Shown here in pieces: positions 34,632 to 46,954 of a DNA stretch of 64,000 bases. Under the pieces are notes generated by a model, which ran no database searches, was not told the DNA's origin, and saw only the letters and a program-made list of their open reading frames with translations. The DNA comes from Cololabis saira (Eukaryota > Chordata > Actinopteri > Beloniformes > Belonidae). A program made the translations under genes and the position numbers. Each line of letters opens with the position of its first letter. Position 1 is the first letter of the stretch. The stretch is taken from assembly GCF_033807715.1 (NCBI RefSeq), contig NC_084597.1:6245847-6309846 (forward strand), given 5' to 3'.

Positions 34632-34730
34632 AAGGCTGATTTATGGTTCTGCGTTAAATCGACGCAGAGCCTACGGCGTAGGGTACGCGGCAACACGCAC
34701 CGTACGTTGCCGCGTAGTGTCGCTTTAAGT
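34632..34730. mobile_element. TACGGCGTAGGG-family MITE, left part
   Basis: AAGGCTGATTTATGGTTCTG, GACGCAGAGCCTACGGCG and the core to GTTGCCGCGTAG; right terminus missing. Confidence 0.65.
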
Positions 34731-35033
34731 AGGAAAAAGTAAGACATTTGTAAGAAATGACAGTTCTTAAGACGGTTCTTAAGAAAATATTGAGGAATTG
34801 CACTTAAGAACTTCTTCTTATGAACTTCTTAACTTCTGTATAATTATTTTTATTTTAGTTTTGACCTTTTATTTCTATTTTTTATCTTTATTTTTAATTT
34901 TTCATCTTTATATCTTTATATGGGTGTTTTGGTTTTCGGGGTGTTAAAAATGAAATCTCCTTATTTCAACAGTGTCTAAAAAAACAAATATTCCCTTACC
35001 GTCGAATTGTATACTCTGATAACAACTTTCTTA

Positions 35034-35077
<44 letters not shown>

Positions 35078-35914
35078 AACTTTCAATTTATCCTGAACCC
35101 CTTGTACTTGTCAATATGATTTTCCTCCCTTATTTAAATACTAATTTTTCATTTGTTTATTTATTTTTCCCTCATTCTTTTTCATTTATTTATTCATTCA
35201 TATATTTAAGTATTTATTGTCTTCCTTTCCCTTTATGCAATCTCAATTAATAGGAGGTGTAATTCTCTCAATCTTATGTTTCCATCTTAGTTTGTCATTG
35301 ACTCAGTGTTAAATAAAGTTTTAAAAACAACAACCGTCTACGTTTGTGGACAATGAACAGAGAGTGTGGTCTGAGTCCAGGCATAGACATATATACATAT
35401 ATGTCTATGAGTCCAGGGAGCAGCTCGGTTCCTGCTGCAGTTCTGGTCCGGGACGGCGGGAGCTGCTCCAGCTGCAGGAACAGAGGAAGGAGTGATGCTG
35501 CTCCATCACCGACGCTGAAGCAGCAGCAGCTGAAGCGGTGGGGGCGGGGCTTATTCATGTGACCCTGATGACGTCTGAAGTTGTGGGGGCGGGGCTTATT
35601 CATGTCACCCTGATGACGTCTGAAGCGGTGGGGGCGGGGCTTCTTCTTCATTCAGACCGAGTCAGCTGATGCTCCGCCTGGAAACTCCAAGCTTTATTTC
35701 AATTGAAGCAACAACAACACAGAGGGAATCATTAGCTGCTACACTCATCTCCCTCGTACTGGGAGACCAAACAATAAAAGACTGAAACACGGCAAAATCA
35801 CTCACATGAAATACATAAATCCACAGTTAGTGAGGAAACCTCCAAAAATGTATTTATTTTTTTAATAATCTTTTTATTGGTATTTTTAGGCAGTAACAAA
35901 ATGGTACAAACACA

Positions 35915-36384
35915 CAGAGCTGGGTAGAGTAGCCAAAATCTTTACTCAAGTAAAAGTACTGTTACTTCAGAATAATATGACTCAAGTAGAAGTAAAAAGT
36001 ATTCGTCCAAATAAATACTTACTTTTCTTTTTTAACCAGGCAGAACTAGAACAAGTCCATGAACTCATAGAAACTCTGTGTGTGTTTGAGTCTGTGTAAA
36101 TGTGACAAAACATGCAAAAACTAACATTTTTCCCAAAGAATCACTCAGTGATGTCATGAGATTGACGTGTACGCGGATAAAAGGGATAAAAGGGATAAAA
36201 GAAAAGTAACAGCTCAACGTAGCCTAATGTAGCAGAGTAAGAGGAACAGTTTCTTCTTCACAAATCTACTCAAGTAAAAGTAAAAAGCACAGTGATTCAA
36301 AACTACTCCTAAAAGTACAACATTTCCCAAAACTTACTCAAGTATGTGTAACGGAGTAAATGTAACTCGTTACTACCACCTCTG
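35915..36384. mobile_element. hAT element, internally deleted copy of the Y1 insertion
   Basis: Same termini (CAGAGCTGGGTAGAGTAGCC; ...TACTACCACCTCTG) and the same target duplication CAAACACA at 35907-35914 and 36385-36392 as in Y1. It is 470 bp against 754 bp, so about 280 bp has been lost. Confidence 0.9.
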
Positions 36385-36814
36385 CAAACACAGATATCAA
36401 AACCAACCCTATCAAGTATTATTTGCCTGTAGGAACAAAAAAAGGCAACTGAGGCCGCTTGCTGACGCGTCACTCAAAAAGGGGAAAATAAAAGTCAGTT
36501 GAATTGGTTCTTAAAGTGATCCAGGTTTATTGTAACAAAAAGATCAAAAGGCAGCAATCAATTATTATAATGCAAAAATAAAATAACAAACAATGAATAT
36601 TTGTGTGGCTGAAACAAAACGGTGACGGTCAACAAAAAATATATCAGCCTACTAAATGAACACTTTCCTTTGTCTTCCACCCGCCACCACACAATCAAAC
36701 CAACCAACCAACAAATTAAAGCCACACCTATGAGCCCCAACGTGATGACGTAACATAAGTATAATTTCTATAATTTAAACTTATCCATAACTTAAACTTA
36801 AAGTACCATTATAA

Positions 36815-37068
36815 TTAAGCAAAGCAAAAAAAATCATCTCTTCTTTCTGATGATCTTGCTCTGGGAGATCTGTCCGGTGTAGTTTTATCTGGGGTTTCCA
36901 GGTGATGTCCAGCAGTCTTCTGCAGAAGAGAAGAAAACAAGTCCAGAATCACATCTTTCCTCTTTTCCACATTCTCTTGGAGATTCTTGTCCAGCCTGCT
37001 CAGCTCACTCCTGCAGTCGGTCTGTTTACCAACCCAATAGTCTGATTTGAAGGTTTGCAGCATCAGTG
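36815..37068 (-). CDS. Possible terminal exon of an unrecognised gene (copy 2)
   Basis: Equivalent of 11382-11668. The same acceptor-like tract and frame are kept. The peptide differs at two positions (Asp for Asn next to the Cys, Leu for Val a few residues on), and two further base changes are silent. A longer A run near the end shifts the frame so the last residues read FFCFA. AATAAA on the - strand at 36526-36531. Family not recognised. Confidence 0.38.
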
Positions 37069-37502
37069 CTTGGAAATAAAGAGATAAAGAGAAACATGAA
37101 TGCATCAATTTAATAGAATATGGAGATGGGTAGAAGTCAGTCTTGCACACATTTAGCTGCTATCTCACCTCTGACATTTTAACAATACTTAAGTAAAGAA
37201 AAGAAAAAAACAAAAGAAATGTCAGTGACAGAACTCGTGTCCTTTATGTATGTAGGACTTGTTTCAGCTGTTTTATCATTCCCTGTTACGATGTTTCCAT
37301 CTAGTGGTGACTTCCAGGTACTGCAGCGACTGTAGGACTCATAGCGCCAAATACTGAATGTAAAATACATTCAATACAAAACCAAAATACATCTCTGATC
37401 TCCTTTTTTCTTTTTTAAACTCAGAGATACCAGCAATGACAGGCCAGAAGCCTATAAGCTCGTTTTCTCATCGTTGTATGAGGGCACGTGATGGGCCTGC
37501 CA

Positions 37503-37740
37503 GGTGAATTGAATGGAATTGAAATCTTTATTTCGAGCATACAGAAAAAAATAAATAAATAAATCCCAAAACAAAAAAAGAATACAAAATAAACAGTCAT
37601 TAAACTAAATCAAAGGGAAATAAACCTTGATGCCCGAAAAGGAGTAGGAGGAAGTAAAATACTTATTGGGTCCTACTCCTACCCCTTGTTTTTTACTTAA
37701 ATTTTGCTTGAAAATAAAAATAAGAAAAAAATAAAACCGG
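37503..37740 (-). mobile_element. LINE 3' end (reversed)
   Basis: On the - strand: CCTCCTACTCCTTTTCGGGC, then A/T-rich DNA, then GCTCGAAATAAAGATTTCAA ending in short ATTCA-type tandem repeats. This is typical of fish LINE 3' ends. No coding part attached. Confidence 0.5.
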
Positions 37741-38105
37741 ACGCTTTACTTTATCAAAAAAACTATACCTGTTATTACAGGAGCAATTATAAATAATATA
37801 CATTGTTTCAGCTCCTTACTCTTACTCCTTACCTTACTGTTCCACTCCACTGTTTAAAGGGATTGTGACATGAAAAACACATTTTTCTTGATTTTTTTGT
37901 GTTTTGTTGGGTGTCTTGACATCAATTACACCCAAAAAACAACGAACTTTTAACATTCAGTGTATTGTGTGCTTTCTGGGATTTTCCGCATAACTATGCA
38001 AAAACGGCGCATGTGGTTTGGTGGCGGATCGTTACGTAACGATCCGCTAAATCACCGCCCCCTCCACCCAGCTCCCTGTCTCCTCTCCTCTCCAGCGCGC
38101 CATAA

Positions 38106-38236
38106 AGGCTGATTTATGGTTCCGCGTTACACCGACGCAGAGCTTACGGCGTAGGGTTACGCGGCGACGCGCACCATACGCTGAACCCTACGGCGTAGGC
38201 TCTGCGTCGATTTAACGCGGAACCATAAATGAGGCT
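38106..38236. mobile_element. TACGGCGTAGGG-family MITE, complete
   Basis: Inverted ends AGGCTGATTTATGGTTCCGC and GCGGAACCATAAATGAGGCT, flanked by TAA on both sides (38103-38105 and 38237-38239). The 3-bp TAA target fits PIF/Harbinger-type insertion. The best-preserved copy of the family in the window. Confidence 0.75.
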
Positions 38237-39059
38237 TAACACAGAGCGGTTTAGAGCCTCTTTTGTTCTAATCACCGGAGGAAAACTGCTAAGAAGACCC
38301 GCGGCCACTGACTGGACTTAAGATAAGGGGACAGTGCTGCTTGCATGCCTTTATTTTTATGATTGTTTGCTGTGGTTCGCCCTCCTGCTTTTCCGTGCAT
38401 GCTTCGCCTCTCGCTCCGACGCCGCTGTGAGCGTATAGGCTGAATTATACTTCTGCGTCAAAACGACGCCGTGTCTACGGCGTGTGGTTTTTGGACACGC
38501 AGAGGACACGCCGTCACATGCGCCGTCAGTGACGTGCACCTCCCGAAAATTGTAACTACGCGTCGAGGAGACGCCGTCCACACGCAGACCGAGAGGGCTG
38601 TGATTGGTTCGTTTGAAAGCGAAGCATTTCCGGTTTCCGGTTTGAATCAGTAGTGAACTTCCAGGGCTTTTTTCTTCGTTTATATGTGATTTTTTTTGTT
38701 TTTGTTTTTTGCACAATAGTTGTCCTTATTTCTTTGATTTACTGTGACCGGAAAAAGTCGGATAAACCATTCAGAAAAAGATCGCTAACTAGTGGCCGCG
38801 GGGGGTACTGCACCGCGACCAAACGGAGAGACGGAGAACTCTGAACGATTCGTGACGGCACCACGGGTGCGCCGAGAAGGTCCTCGCTGCAGCACCGCGG
38901 AAGGGGGCGGGGCGTCGGACATCACAGGGGCGGGGCTTAGGACATCACAGGGGATGGATGGATTGTTTTTTAAATGTTTTTTAAATGTTAAAACATTTTA
39001 AAAACTCTGTGGAAAGTGTGTGGGGAGCTTTTGGGCGGAAAAGTTGCAACTGAACCTAG

Positions 39060-39215
39060 TACCCCTCGCTGCAGCACCGCGGAAGGGGGCGGGGCGTCGG
39101 ACATCACAGGGGCGGGGCGTCGGACATCACAGGGGCGGGGCGTAGGACATCACAGGGGCGGGGCGTAGGACATCACAGGGGCGGGGCGTAGGACATCACA
39201 GGGGCGGGGCGTGAT
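39060..39215. repeat. 23-bp GC-box-like minisatellite
   Basis: About six units of GGGGCGGGGCGTAGGACATC plus ACA. Two to three units also lie in the preceding arm (38900-38955) and, reversed, at 44574-44645. Confidence 0.85.
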
Positions 39216-39832
39216 ATCAAAATGACACAGCACCATCCGGTGACCATTTCCAAGAATTACAAATGCAAATTTATATTCAAAGTCATCATTATACAGATGA
39301 ATCTCCGAAAATAAGAATACCGTGCAAAAGTTAATTTGTTTCAGTAATTAAACTCAAAAGGTGACACTAATATATATATACTCATAATATGCAAAGATAG
39401 ATATTATATAAGATTATAAAACATACTTGTAATATAATTATTATGTTTAATATTACATAATTATAATAAAAATATATAGATTGTCATTGGGTATTGAGTG
39501 TGATGAGTAGGCTAGCACTAAAAATCATTGGTAGTAATGATTCCATATATACAAATTACATTTTTTCAACAAACAAAAGAGGGACAAGGACAACAAAAGC
39601 AGGTGTTTTGTGTTAATGTGTTTATTCATTCAGCGAGTCAGCAGTGAGGAGACGCTGCCCAGAGAGTTGGAAAACTCAAGAGATGACTCCATTTATACCA
39701 GTGGCTCACAGTGAATTCAGTAGCAGGACTTCAGTTCAGTTGCAACTTTTCCGCCCAAAAGCTCCCCACACACTTTCCACAGAGTTTTTAAAATGTTTTA
39801 ACATTTAAAAAACATTTAAAAAACAATCCATC

Positions 39833-40046
39833 TGTCATGAATTCCACTGACTCACGCTGGTTAATTCAACCATTTATTAACTTCCAGACGAGCACACAAA
39901 ACATTGCTTCATTAACAGCCGTCACTTAGCTTTCTGACGCAGTCTCTATCTATTACCCAGAAGCCCCTGCTTCATAACACAAAGCGTAGACTATAGTGAC
40001 ATCTAGTGGTAGATATAAAATACAGCTACAACTAAATCACATCACA
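39833..40046 (-). repeat. 3' LTR of gypsy element
   Basis: 214 bp, TGTCATGAATTCC...CACATCACA on the + strand. Identical to 44349-44562. Confidence 0.95.
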
Positions 40047-40058
40047 TCTCCCTCTTTT
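40047..40058 (-). other. Polypurine tract of gypsy element
   Basis: On the - strand AAAAGAGGGAGA lies directly against the 3' LTR, where plus-strand priming takes place. Confidence 0.85.
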
Positions 40059-40342
40059 ATTGAATTCTCCCAGGGGCCTATAATAAACAAATATTTCTAT
40101 GTAGCTTAAAGCATTAAGTAAACTGAAGTAGTAAACAAACAAAGTAAAGCGAACTTTTAGTTATTAACTGCTGATCGTAGCGATGTCTTAAAACAAACAT
40201 ATATCAGAAACTGTTTCTTATTTTCCTCTTTTCTTTTCTTTTTTCTTTAACAACCCACCTGAACTTTGGTTTCTTTTATATAACCAATGAAATATCCTTA
40301 ACCTGTCACATAAATACGACACGTAAAATCAACACAAAAGTC

Positions 40343-43300
40343 CTACTTTGGAACATAGTCCTTGAACCTGACAGGAGTTTTAACCGTTCTCCCTGCCAGT
40401 GTCCTCTTCGGAGTAGAACCCAGGCTGCGGGGTAATGTAGGGGATGTAGGAACTGGAGTGACATGGGCACCAGGAGGAGTACGAGGGGAGCCCGCGTCAC
40501 AGTGAGAGTCAAAGCTTCGGTCACCAGTCTCTTTTGGTACATCTTGCACCGATGACCCTGGAACTTCCTGGATATGTCTCCTGTTCCTGCGGGCAACCGT
40601 GCCCTGCTCAGTCCGCACGTAATAGGATCTGGGCTCCGGTGCCATGGCAATGACTTTTGCAGGAGTTTTCCAGCTTTTCTCTCCATCCAGTTTGATGTTG
40701 ACACTCTGACCTGGCTGTAGTGCAGATAATGGTCGCGCCGAGTGCCGTCTGTTATAGAAGAAGCGATATGCACTTTTGGTCTGCTGGTCCTTAAGCCCGA
40801 CTTTCTCATAGTCAACAGGGCTGGGGTGCAGTTGTTTTGGTAAAATGGGGACTGTTGTCCGGATCTGTCGATTTAACATCAGTTGTGCAGGACTCAGACC
40901 TGTTGCAGTGTTTGGGGTGGCTCGATAGCTCATCAGAGCCAGATGAGGATCCGGCTGCCTCAGGATCCGTTTAGCTGTAGCCACACCCCTTTCAGCCGCC
41001 CCATTTGCTTGTGGGTAATGAGGACTGGATGTAGTATGTCCAAAATTGTATGCTTCACTGAATTGTCTGAATTCTGCTGAGGTGAACTGAGTGCCATTGT
41101 CAGTCATTAGCTCTAATGGGATCCCCCACCTGACAAACATACTTTTCAGGCGAGAAATAACTTGTTGGCTGCTCATGGTAGGCAGGTGTGCAATCTCAAT
41201 GTCACGTGAATAATAATCCACTACTACCAGGTATTGTTTACCATTTTGTTCACAAATGTCTGCTGCAATTTTCTGCCACGGTCCATGCGGCAGTGGCGTG
41301 GTCATAAGTGGTTCTTTCCTTTGAGTGGGTTTGTTCCTCAGACAGAACTCACAGGTTTTTACCATGTCATTGATGTCTCGTCCAATCCCTGGCCACCAAA
41401 CAGAATTGCAGGCCCGCCCACGACACTTTGTGAGGCCCTGATGACCCTCATGTATCTGTGAGAGTACATTCTCCCGCTGTGAAAGGGGGATGACAATCCT
41501 GTCGTCGTACAGAAGGAGTCCCTCAACTTCCGACAGATGAGCTCTTGCGACATGGAATTTGTGCAGAACGTGTGGTATTTGTGATAGCTCTGCGGGCCAG
41601 CCTGTGTGGGTGTAGCGAGCAACTATCTGAAGGTCAGCATCCTGGCTAGTAGCCTCTCTAATAATGTCCAATCTGTCACCTGTTATAGGTCTTGTTGTTA
41701 TCACCGCCTGCACATATGCTTTTACATCGTGCTCCGTCTCTGACACAACACAGTCCTGCAGGGGGTTACGAGACAAGGTGTCTGCTACGATGAGCTGCTT
41801 TCCCGGGACATGGACAGCTTCGACGTTGAACTTCATCAGGCGCATTAACAACCGCTGACATCTTATAGGCGCTTTGTCAAGATCGTATGAGTTTATCAAC
41901 GGGACAAGCGGCTTGTGGTCTGTTTCCAAACAGAACTTTTCCATGCCTTGTAGGTACCTGACGAACCGCTCACATGCCCAAACACACGCAAGGCACTCTT
42001 TCTCTATTTGAGAGTATCTTTGTTCTGTCTCAGTCAGTGTTCGTGAGCAAAAGGCAACTGGCCGGAGTCCATCTCCCTGCTCCTGATACAGAGCACCTCC
42101 CAGGCCGTAGCTGCTCGCATCAGCACTGACCACTGTTGGCTTGGAGGCATCGTAATACGCCAAGACTGGAGCAGTTGTCAACATGGCTTTCACTTTTGTA
42201 AAAGCTTGCTTCTGCGCCTCTCCCCAACTCCACACAGCATCATTCTTTAAGAGGCTGCTAATGGGGTGCATAACAGTTGAAAGGTCAGGGAGGAACTTTC
42301 CCAAATAGTTAACCATCCCTATGCACTGGCGCAGCTCTGTAACATTAGTGGGGCTCGGCAGTTCTGTGATGGCTCTGACCTTTTCAGGATTGGGTTTGAT
42401 ACCGTCTATCCCGATAATGTGTCCGAAATACTGAATTTCAGACTTTGCAAACTGACTCTTTTCCTTATTCAGTTTCAGTCCTGAAGCTTTTATGGTCTGC
42501 ATCACTTCACTGAGGTTGTGGTCGTGGTCTTTTTTGTCTTTGCCAAAAATCAGGATGTCGTCCATCACCACCACAGTGCCTGTGTGATCTTTCAGGAGTG
42601 TGCTCATCTTTTCCTGAAATATTTCCGGTGCAGACGTAATACCAAAGGGGAGCCTCGTAAAACAGAAACGCCCCACTGGTGTAATGAAAGTGGTAAGCTT
42701 CCTGCTACTGGGGTCAAGTGGTATTTGCCAAAATCCACTTGAGGCATCAACAGTGGAGAAAACTGTTGCGCCTGACAGTTGCGGTGCAATGTCCTCTAGT
42801 GTGGGAAGGATAAACCTCTCTCGTTTAACCGCTTTGTTGAGCTTCGTTAAATCAACACAGATTCGGGGTTTCTTGTTCTTTTTAATAACAGGCACCATGG
42901 GGGCACACCAGTCAGTGGCTTCTTTCACCTCCTCTATGATGCCCAGTGACTGCATTCGTTTCAGTTCCTCCTCCACTTGCGGTAGGATGGGAAAAGGGAT
43001 GCGTCGCGGTGTTGCAATGCTGTAGGGCTGAGCATCCAGCCGGAGCTCAATTTTCACAGGAGTACAGTCCAATAGTCCAATGTCTCCAAAAACACCCTCA
43101 AACGACTCAAGTCCATCCACCCTGCGTACAAGTCCCATTTCAGTTGCTGTTTTCCGTCCCAGCAGGTTAGTGGTAAATGGGCCTTTCATCACATACATCC
43201 AAAATGTGTATTTCTGTCCCTGTTTCACACATTCAGTCAGAAATTTGCCTTTGCAAACAAGCTTTCCACCAGGACTTGTGAAAGCTGCTTTGGTCTCTCT

Positions 43301-44287
43301 CAGAAGAGGGCGCTGAGGCAGGCTTCGGTATGTACGTTCTGATATTACGGTTATATCTGCGCCTGTGTCAATCCTAAATTGCACAGTAATGCCATTAATT
43401 TGCAGATCGGTAAACCATTTGTCTTCATCATCTGTGTCCTCTGTAACAGCTCCCAGGAACCATTCACTGCCTTCATCACTATCCATATTTGTAGTTTTCA
43501 CTGCCCCAACAAGCTTAGTTTTACACACACTTTCAAAGTGACCAGTCTTATTGCACTTACGGCAGCGTTTTCCTGTTGCAGGACAAGCTCCAAACTCGTG
43601 CATCCTCCCGCACCTTGAACAGCTCTTTCCATGTGTTGTTTTTGATGCTCCTCTATATTGTTGATTTCCACTGAATTTAGCTTGTCTCTTCTCGAACGGT
43701 CTGTATTGCTTGAATCTGCGAGTAACTGCACTTACTTCTGTGTCTGCAGTTCGGGCCCCAGCGTTTTGCACTTTAATGAGTTCAGACTGACGAGCAATGC
43801 AGATGGCTTTCTCCAGGGTTAAATCCTGCTCCAGTTGCAGTTTCTGAGACACGTCACTGTCTGCAATCCCGATAACGATGCGATCGCGTATCTGTTCATC
43901 CCTGGTTGCTCCAAAGTCACAATGCTCCGCCAGTTGGTACAAATGTCTTACAAACGCCTCGACACTCTCTCCCTGCCGCTGGGAGCGTCTGTGGAAACAT
44001 GCGCGTTCATGTATTGTATTCCGCTTTGGCACAAAATGTTCATCAAACCTCTTGACTACTTCCTCATAATAATCTTCATCCTCCTCTTCTTCCGCTGTGA
44101 ATGTGAAGGCGCTGAATATCGGCTCCGCTTCTTTGCCCATAGCATACAACAGTGTATTAACCTGTACATCCGTATCCTCCTGGTCCAGTTTCGTGGCAAT
44201 CCGATAGCGAGAGAAACGCTGTCTCCAGGTCGGCCACGCCGATGGCTGGGTGAAGTCAAACGATTCTGGTGCATGAAACTTCGCCAT
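40343..44287 (-). CDS. Ty3/gypsy Gag-Pol polyprotein, 1314 aa
   Basis: One uninterrupted frame. Gag-like capsid region about residues 1-190; a CCHC zinc knuckle ([14 protein letters not shown]) at about 242-255; an aspartic protease with IDTGAD near 307. The reverse transcriptase has [13 protein letters not shown], and its active site reads [10 protein letters not shown] (about 571-580), with Val-Met-Asp-Asp in place of the usual Tyr-x-Asp-Asp. RNase H follows ([11 protein letters not shown] near 717, IEKECLA, ETDHKPL). The integrase has a His-His-Cys-Cys finger (HEGH...CEFC) and the DDE acidic residues in [15 protein letters not shown] and NGAAERG (about 1020-1095). The C-terminal tail is Pro/Thr-rich, with no chromodomain seen. 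Gag and Pol being in one frame means no programmed frameshift is needed. Confidence 0.96.
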   Translation of the reverse strand: MAKFHAPESFDFTQPSAWPTWRQRFSRYRIATKLDQEDTDVQVNTLLYAMGKEAEPIFSAFTFTAEEEEDEDYYEEVVKRFDEHFVPKRNTIHERACFHRRSQRQGESVEAFVRHLYQLAEHCDFGATRDEQIRDRIVIGIADSDVSQKLQLEQDLTLEKAICIARQSELIKVQNAGARTADTEVSAVTRRFKQYRPFEKRQAKFSGNQQYRGASKTTHGKSCSRCGRMHEFGACPATGKRCRKCNKTGHFESVCKTKLVGAVKTTNMDSDEGSEWFLGAVTEDTDDEDKWFTDLQINGITVQFRIDTGADITVISERTYRSLPQRPLLRETKAAFTSPGGKLVCKGKFLTECVKQGQKYTFWMYVMKGPFTTNLLGRKTATEMGLVRRVDGLESFEGVFGDIGLLDCTPVKIELRLDAQPYSIATPRRIPFPILPQVEEELKRMQSLGIIEEVKEATDWCAPMVPVIKKNKKPRICVDLTKLNKAVKRERFILPTLEDIAPQLSGATVFSTVDASSGFWQIPLDPSSRKLTTFITPVGRFCFTRLPFGITSAPEIFQEKMSTLLKDHTGTVVVMDDILIFGKDKKDHDHNLSEVMQTIKASGLKLNKEKSQFAKSEIQYFGHIIGIDGIKPNPEKVRAITELPSPTNVTELRQCIGMVNYLGKFLPDLSTVMHPISSLLKNDAVWSWGEAQKQAFTKVKAMLTTAPVLAYYDASKPTVVSADASSYGLGGALYQEQGDGLRPVAFCSRTLTETEQRYSQIEKECLACVWACERFVRYLQGMEKFCLETDHKPLVPLINSYDLDKAPIRCQRLLMRLMKFNVEAVHVPGKQLIVADTLSRNPLQDCVVSETEHDVKAYVQAVITTRPITGDRLDIIREATSQDADLQIVARYTHTGWPAELSQIPHVLHKFHVARAHLSEVEGLLLYDDRIVIPLSQRENVLSQIHEGHQGLTKCRGRACNSVWWPGIGRDINDMVKTCEFCLRNKPTQRKEPLMTTPLPHGPWQKIAADICEQNGKQYLVVVDYYSRDIEIAHLPTMSSQQVISRLKSMFVRWGIPLELMTDNGTQFTSAEFRQFSEAYNFGHTTSSPHYPQANGAAERGVATAKRILRQPDPHLALMSYRATPNTATGLSPAQLMLNRQIRTTVPILPKQLHPSPVDYEKVGLKDQQTKSAYRFFYNRRHSARPLSALQPGQSVNIKLDGEKSWKTPAKVIAMAPEPRSYYVRTEQGTVARRNRRHIQEVPGSSVQDVPKETGDRSFDSHCDAGSPRTPPGAHVTPVPTSPTLPRSLGSTPKRTLAGRTVKTPVRFKDYVPK

Positions 44288-44331
44288 TTCGCTGCTCCAA
44301 TCTTGTCTCTTCTCACTCAGACGGCCACAAT

Positions 44332-44348
44332 GGTCACTTCTGACACCA
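44332..44348 (-). other. Primer-binding site of gypsy element
   Basis: Directly inside the 5' LTR the - strand reads TGGTGTCAGAAGTGACC. The first 14 bases match, with one mismatch, the complement of a tRNA-Leu 3' end as I recall it. Identity of the primer is inference. Confidence 0.65.
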
Positions 44349-44562
44349 TGTCATGAATTCCACTGACTCACGCTGGTTAATTCAACCATTTATTAACTTC
44401 CAGACGAGCACACAAAACATTGCTTCATTAACAGCCGTCACTTAGCTTTCTGACGCAGTCTCTATCTATTACCCAGAAGCCCCTGCTTCATAACACAAAG
44501 CGTAGACTATAGTGACATCTAGTGGTAGATATAAAATACAGCTACAACTAAATCACATCACA
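44349..44562 (-). repeat. 5' LTR of gypsy element
   Basis: 214 bp, identical to 39833-40046. Promoter and poly(A) motifs inside are weak: on the - strand a TTTATATCTACC stretch could act as TATA region. Confidence 0.95.
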
Positions 44563-45077
44563 CCATCCATCCCCTGTGATGTCCTACGCCCCGCCCCTGT
44601 GATGTCCGACGCCCCGCCCCTGTGATGTCCGACGCCCCGCCCCCTTCCGCGGTGCTGCAGCGAGGGGTACTAGGGTGCGCCGTGTGCTCTGCGTGTGTGT
44701 GACGCAGAAGTATACTCAGCCCTTATGGCTGGAGGAGGAGGAGGTTTGGAGGAGGAGCGGAGCAATGATTGACAGGAAAGGGGGGAAAGGAAGCATTTTT
44801 CACGGCGCAAAAAAACACTGTAATAAAAAGCCAGGAAAATAGTACTAGAGTGAAGTTTTTCTTGTTACACTCTTTTAGACACATTTGAGGGATGTTGGCC
44901 AATACTTTTAATAGTGTTAAAAGCATGTTAAAAATGATGTCACAATACCTTTAAAATGCAAATGTAATAGTAGTCAGTTAATAATTTAAAATTAATTGGT
45001 TCCCTTAATTCATATCTCCCCTGTCTTTCCTGAAACATTTGCTGTATTTGTCCGGGTAAAGAGTTATTTCTGGCTTT

Positions 45078-45623
45078 TTATATTATTTGTGCAGTTCTTA
45101 ACTCTGCAATATCGAACAATTTAATTATTTTAGATTTAATGAATAATGGATTGGTGTGTTCGAGATAACCGGCATTGTGCATAATTCTGATAGCTCTTTT
45201 TTGGAGAATGAATACTGGTTCCAAAGTACTTTTATATGTATTGCCCCAGACCTCTATGCAGTAATTTAAATAAGGTAAAACAATTGAACAGTACAGAGTG
45301 TGGAGTGATTTTCTCTGTAGGAAGTGTCTAGCTTTTGCCATTATTGAGATGCTTCTAGCTATTTTAGTACAGATGTATTTTGTGTGAGATTTCCAGCAGA
45401 TTTATTCATTTATTGTCACCCCTAAAAATGTTATTTCCTGTACTCTTTCTACGTCAGTCCCATTTATCTGTATCAAAGCCCTGTTATCCATATTCCTATT
45501 ACCAAAAATCATGAAGCCACCACGCTGCCCAGGGTTAATACAATTGTGGATTAATAAGATAAATCTATTGAATGTTTCTACAAGGCAACTTCTTGTGACT
45601 CTTTCATTTGTAGAGGGCACCAC
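45078..45623 (-). pseudogene. LINE reverse transcriptase C-terminal fragment
   Basis: The - strand frame reads ...GGFMIFGNRNMDNRAL, ITFLGVTINE, a TAA stop, then ICWKSHTKYICTKIARSI and RKSLHTLYCSIVLPYLNYCI, EVWGNTYKS and LQKRAIRIMHNAGYLEHTNP. This is the region after the catalytic palm in non-LTR polymerases. One in-frame stop separates the two open parts; the 5' part is missing. Same broad family as 52540-53168 and 63572-63922. Confidence 0.8.
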
Positions 45624-45856
45624 AGCGGGTCACTGCTTTCTGTACGTTGTTTGGTGTCGTTTTGTGTTTGTTTGTTATTTGTGTTTTACACCAAATCCCC
45701 TCCTGACTCATTTACATATTGCTATTTTTCGTGGCTTGCAACACTTTCTCCCCCATTCACACCATTAGCTTTCATACCTGTTAAATTTTGGATTTAAAAA
45801 TGAGGGAAATGTTCCAGCGTCCCACCAGCCCACCCGAGGTCCTGTATTACATTTTA

Positions 45857-46889
45857 AGATGTGTTTACCAGAAATATATAATAACCACCTGTCAACCTCT
45901 TACAAACTACAACTAGGTGCTCAGAATCTCAGAAATGTTGTGGACATTCTTATGTATGTAATTCCTATAATAGAGAATAAATTATAACACAAAAGGGAAT
46001 TAAATTACATTCATTTATTTGACATATTTTCAGTTTATTTACATATTGATTTCGTTCAAGTTAAACATTTACAATGAATGAATTAATGAATTGAATGAAC
46101 GAATAAATGAATGAATTATTTTATTTTCGTGTCCAGACATTTAAATGACCCATCCCTCATGGGATTACACAGACACATTAATTACATCAAAATATAACAT
46201 TCCGGTGTGTGAACCACCTACTTCCAGCTACAAATAATAATGATGATAATAAGCAGCAATAAATAATAATAATAAATAAAATTAAAACAAAATAAAATAA
46301 AATATCCCACACTAGAAAATGATTAAAAAATACAAAAAATAAATAAAATTCTCTTTTAATTTGTCATGTCACTCATGTTTCTCTGTTATTTGCTGACGGG
46401 TCATACAGATGTGCGAGGCTAGTGCCAACTCAGTTAGGAGAGGAACAAGAATGCTTTTTTAAAATGATTATATGGGGTTAAAATTGTTAAGTCAGAAATA
46501 GATGTGAAATGTCCTTTATTATAATATTCTGTTTGTAAATGAAAAAACAATAAAGATATTGTAAAAAAAAAAACTTGAACGAAATCAATATGTAAATAAA
46601 CTGAAAATATGTCAAAAAAATGAATGTAATTTAATTCCCTTTTGTGTTTTAATTTATTCTCTTATAATACGGGAAAAACTAATGCTGGAGGAGGGCAGGA
46701 TGGAGATGTGTGGCACTGGGGCACTTTCTCTGACAAAGTTACATTTCTTTTTAAAAACTTACTTTGAATGAAAAGTAATATGAGATAAGATAAGATAAGA
46801 TAAGAAATCCTAGTCCCACAGAGGGGAAATTTCCAGATTACAGCAGCAAAGGGGATAGTGCAAAACACAAGAGGCATCAATATCACAAA

Positions 46890-46954
<65 letters not shown>

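Larger units (their letters stand above)
35037..37555. repeat. Block Y2 (direct copy of Y1)
   Basis: Collinear with 9184-12170, lacking the (AT)n expansion and part of the shared hAT. Both copies end within the same reversed LINE 3' tail, though Y2 continues further into that tail (to about 37740). Confidence 0.85.
39833..44562 (-). mobile_element. Complete Ty3/gypsy LTR retrotransposon (4730 bp)
   Basis: Two 214-bp LTRs that I could compare base by base are identical and begin TG / end CA. A 5-bp target duplication CCATC flanks the element (39828-39832 and 44563-44567). On the - strand the order is LTR, primer-binding site, a single gag-pol frame, polypurine tract, LTR. No stop or frameshift breaks the frame. 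Identical LTRs and an open frame indicate a very recent insertion that may still be able to move. Confidence 0.96.
38437..44723. mobile_element. Larger Harbinger-like element split by a gypsy insertion
   Basis: Ends AGGCTGAATTATACTTCTGC and (reverse complement) AGGGCTGAGTATACTTCTGC, with TAT on both sides (38434-38436 and 44724-44726). It resembles the element at 60036-61600. Inside is a long inverted repeat (38873-39053 against 39737-39832 plus 44563-44672). The right arm is cut by the gypsy element, while the left arm shows the uninterrupted sequence. No transposase seen. Confidence 0.6.
37858..44950. mobile_element. Outer TTAA-flanked MITE holding a nest of insertions
   Basis: Ends AGGGATTGTGACATGA and (reverse complement) AGGTATTGTGACATCA, each bordered by TTAA (37854-37857 and 44951-44954), so piggyBac-like. 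The original element was probably under 1 kb. It now contains a MITE (38106-38236), a larger element (38437-44723) and, inside that, the gypsy element. A perfect 24-bp palindrome GCGGATCGTTAC/GTAACGATCCGC lies at 38024-38047. Confidence 0.65.

Noticed and set aside
40306..44356. Shadow frames on both strands across the gypsy element
   Set aside because: They overlap the intact gag-pol frame and lack any domain.
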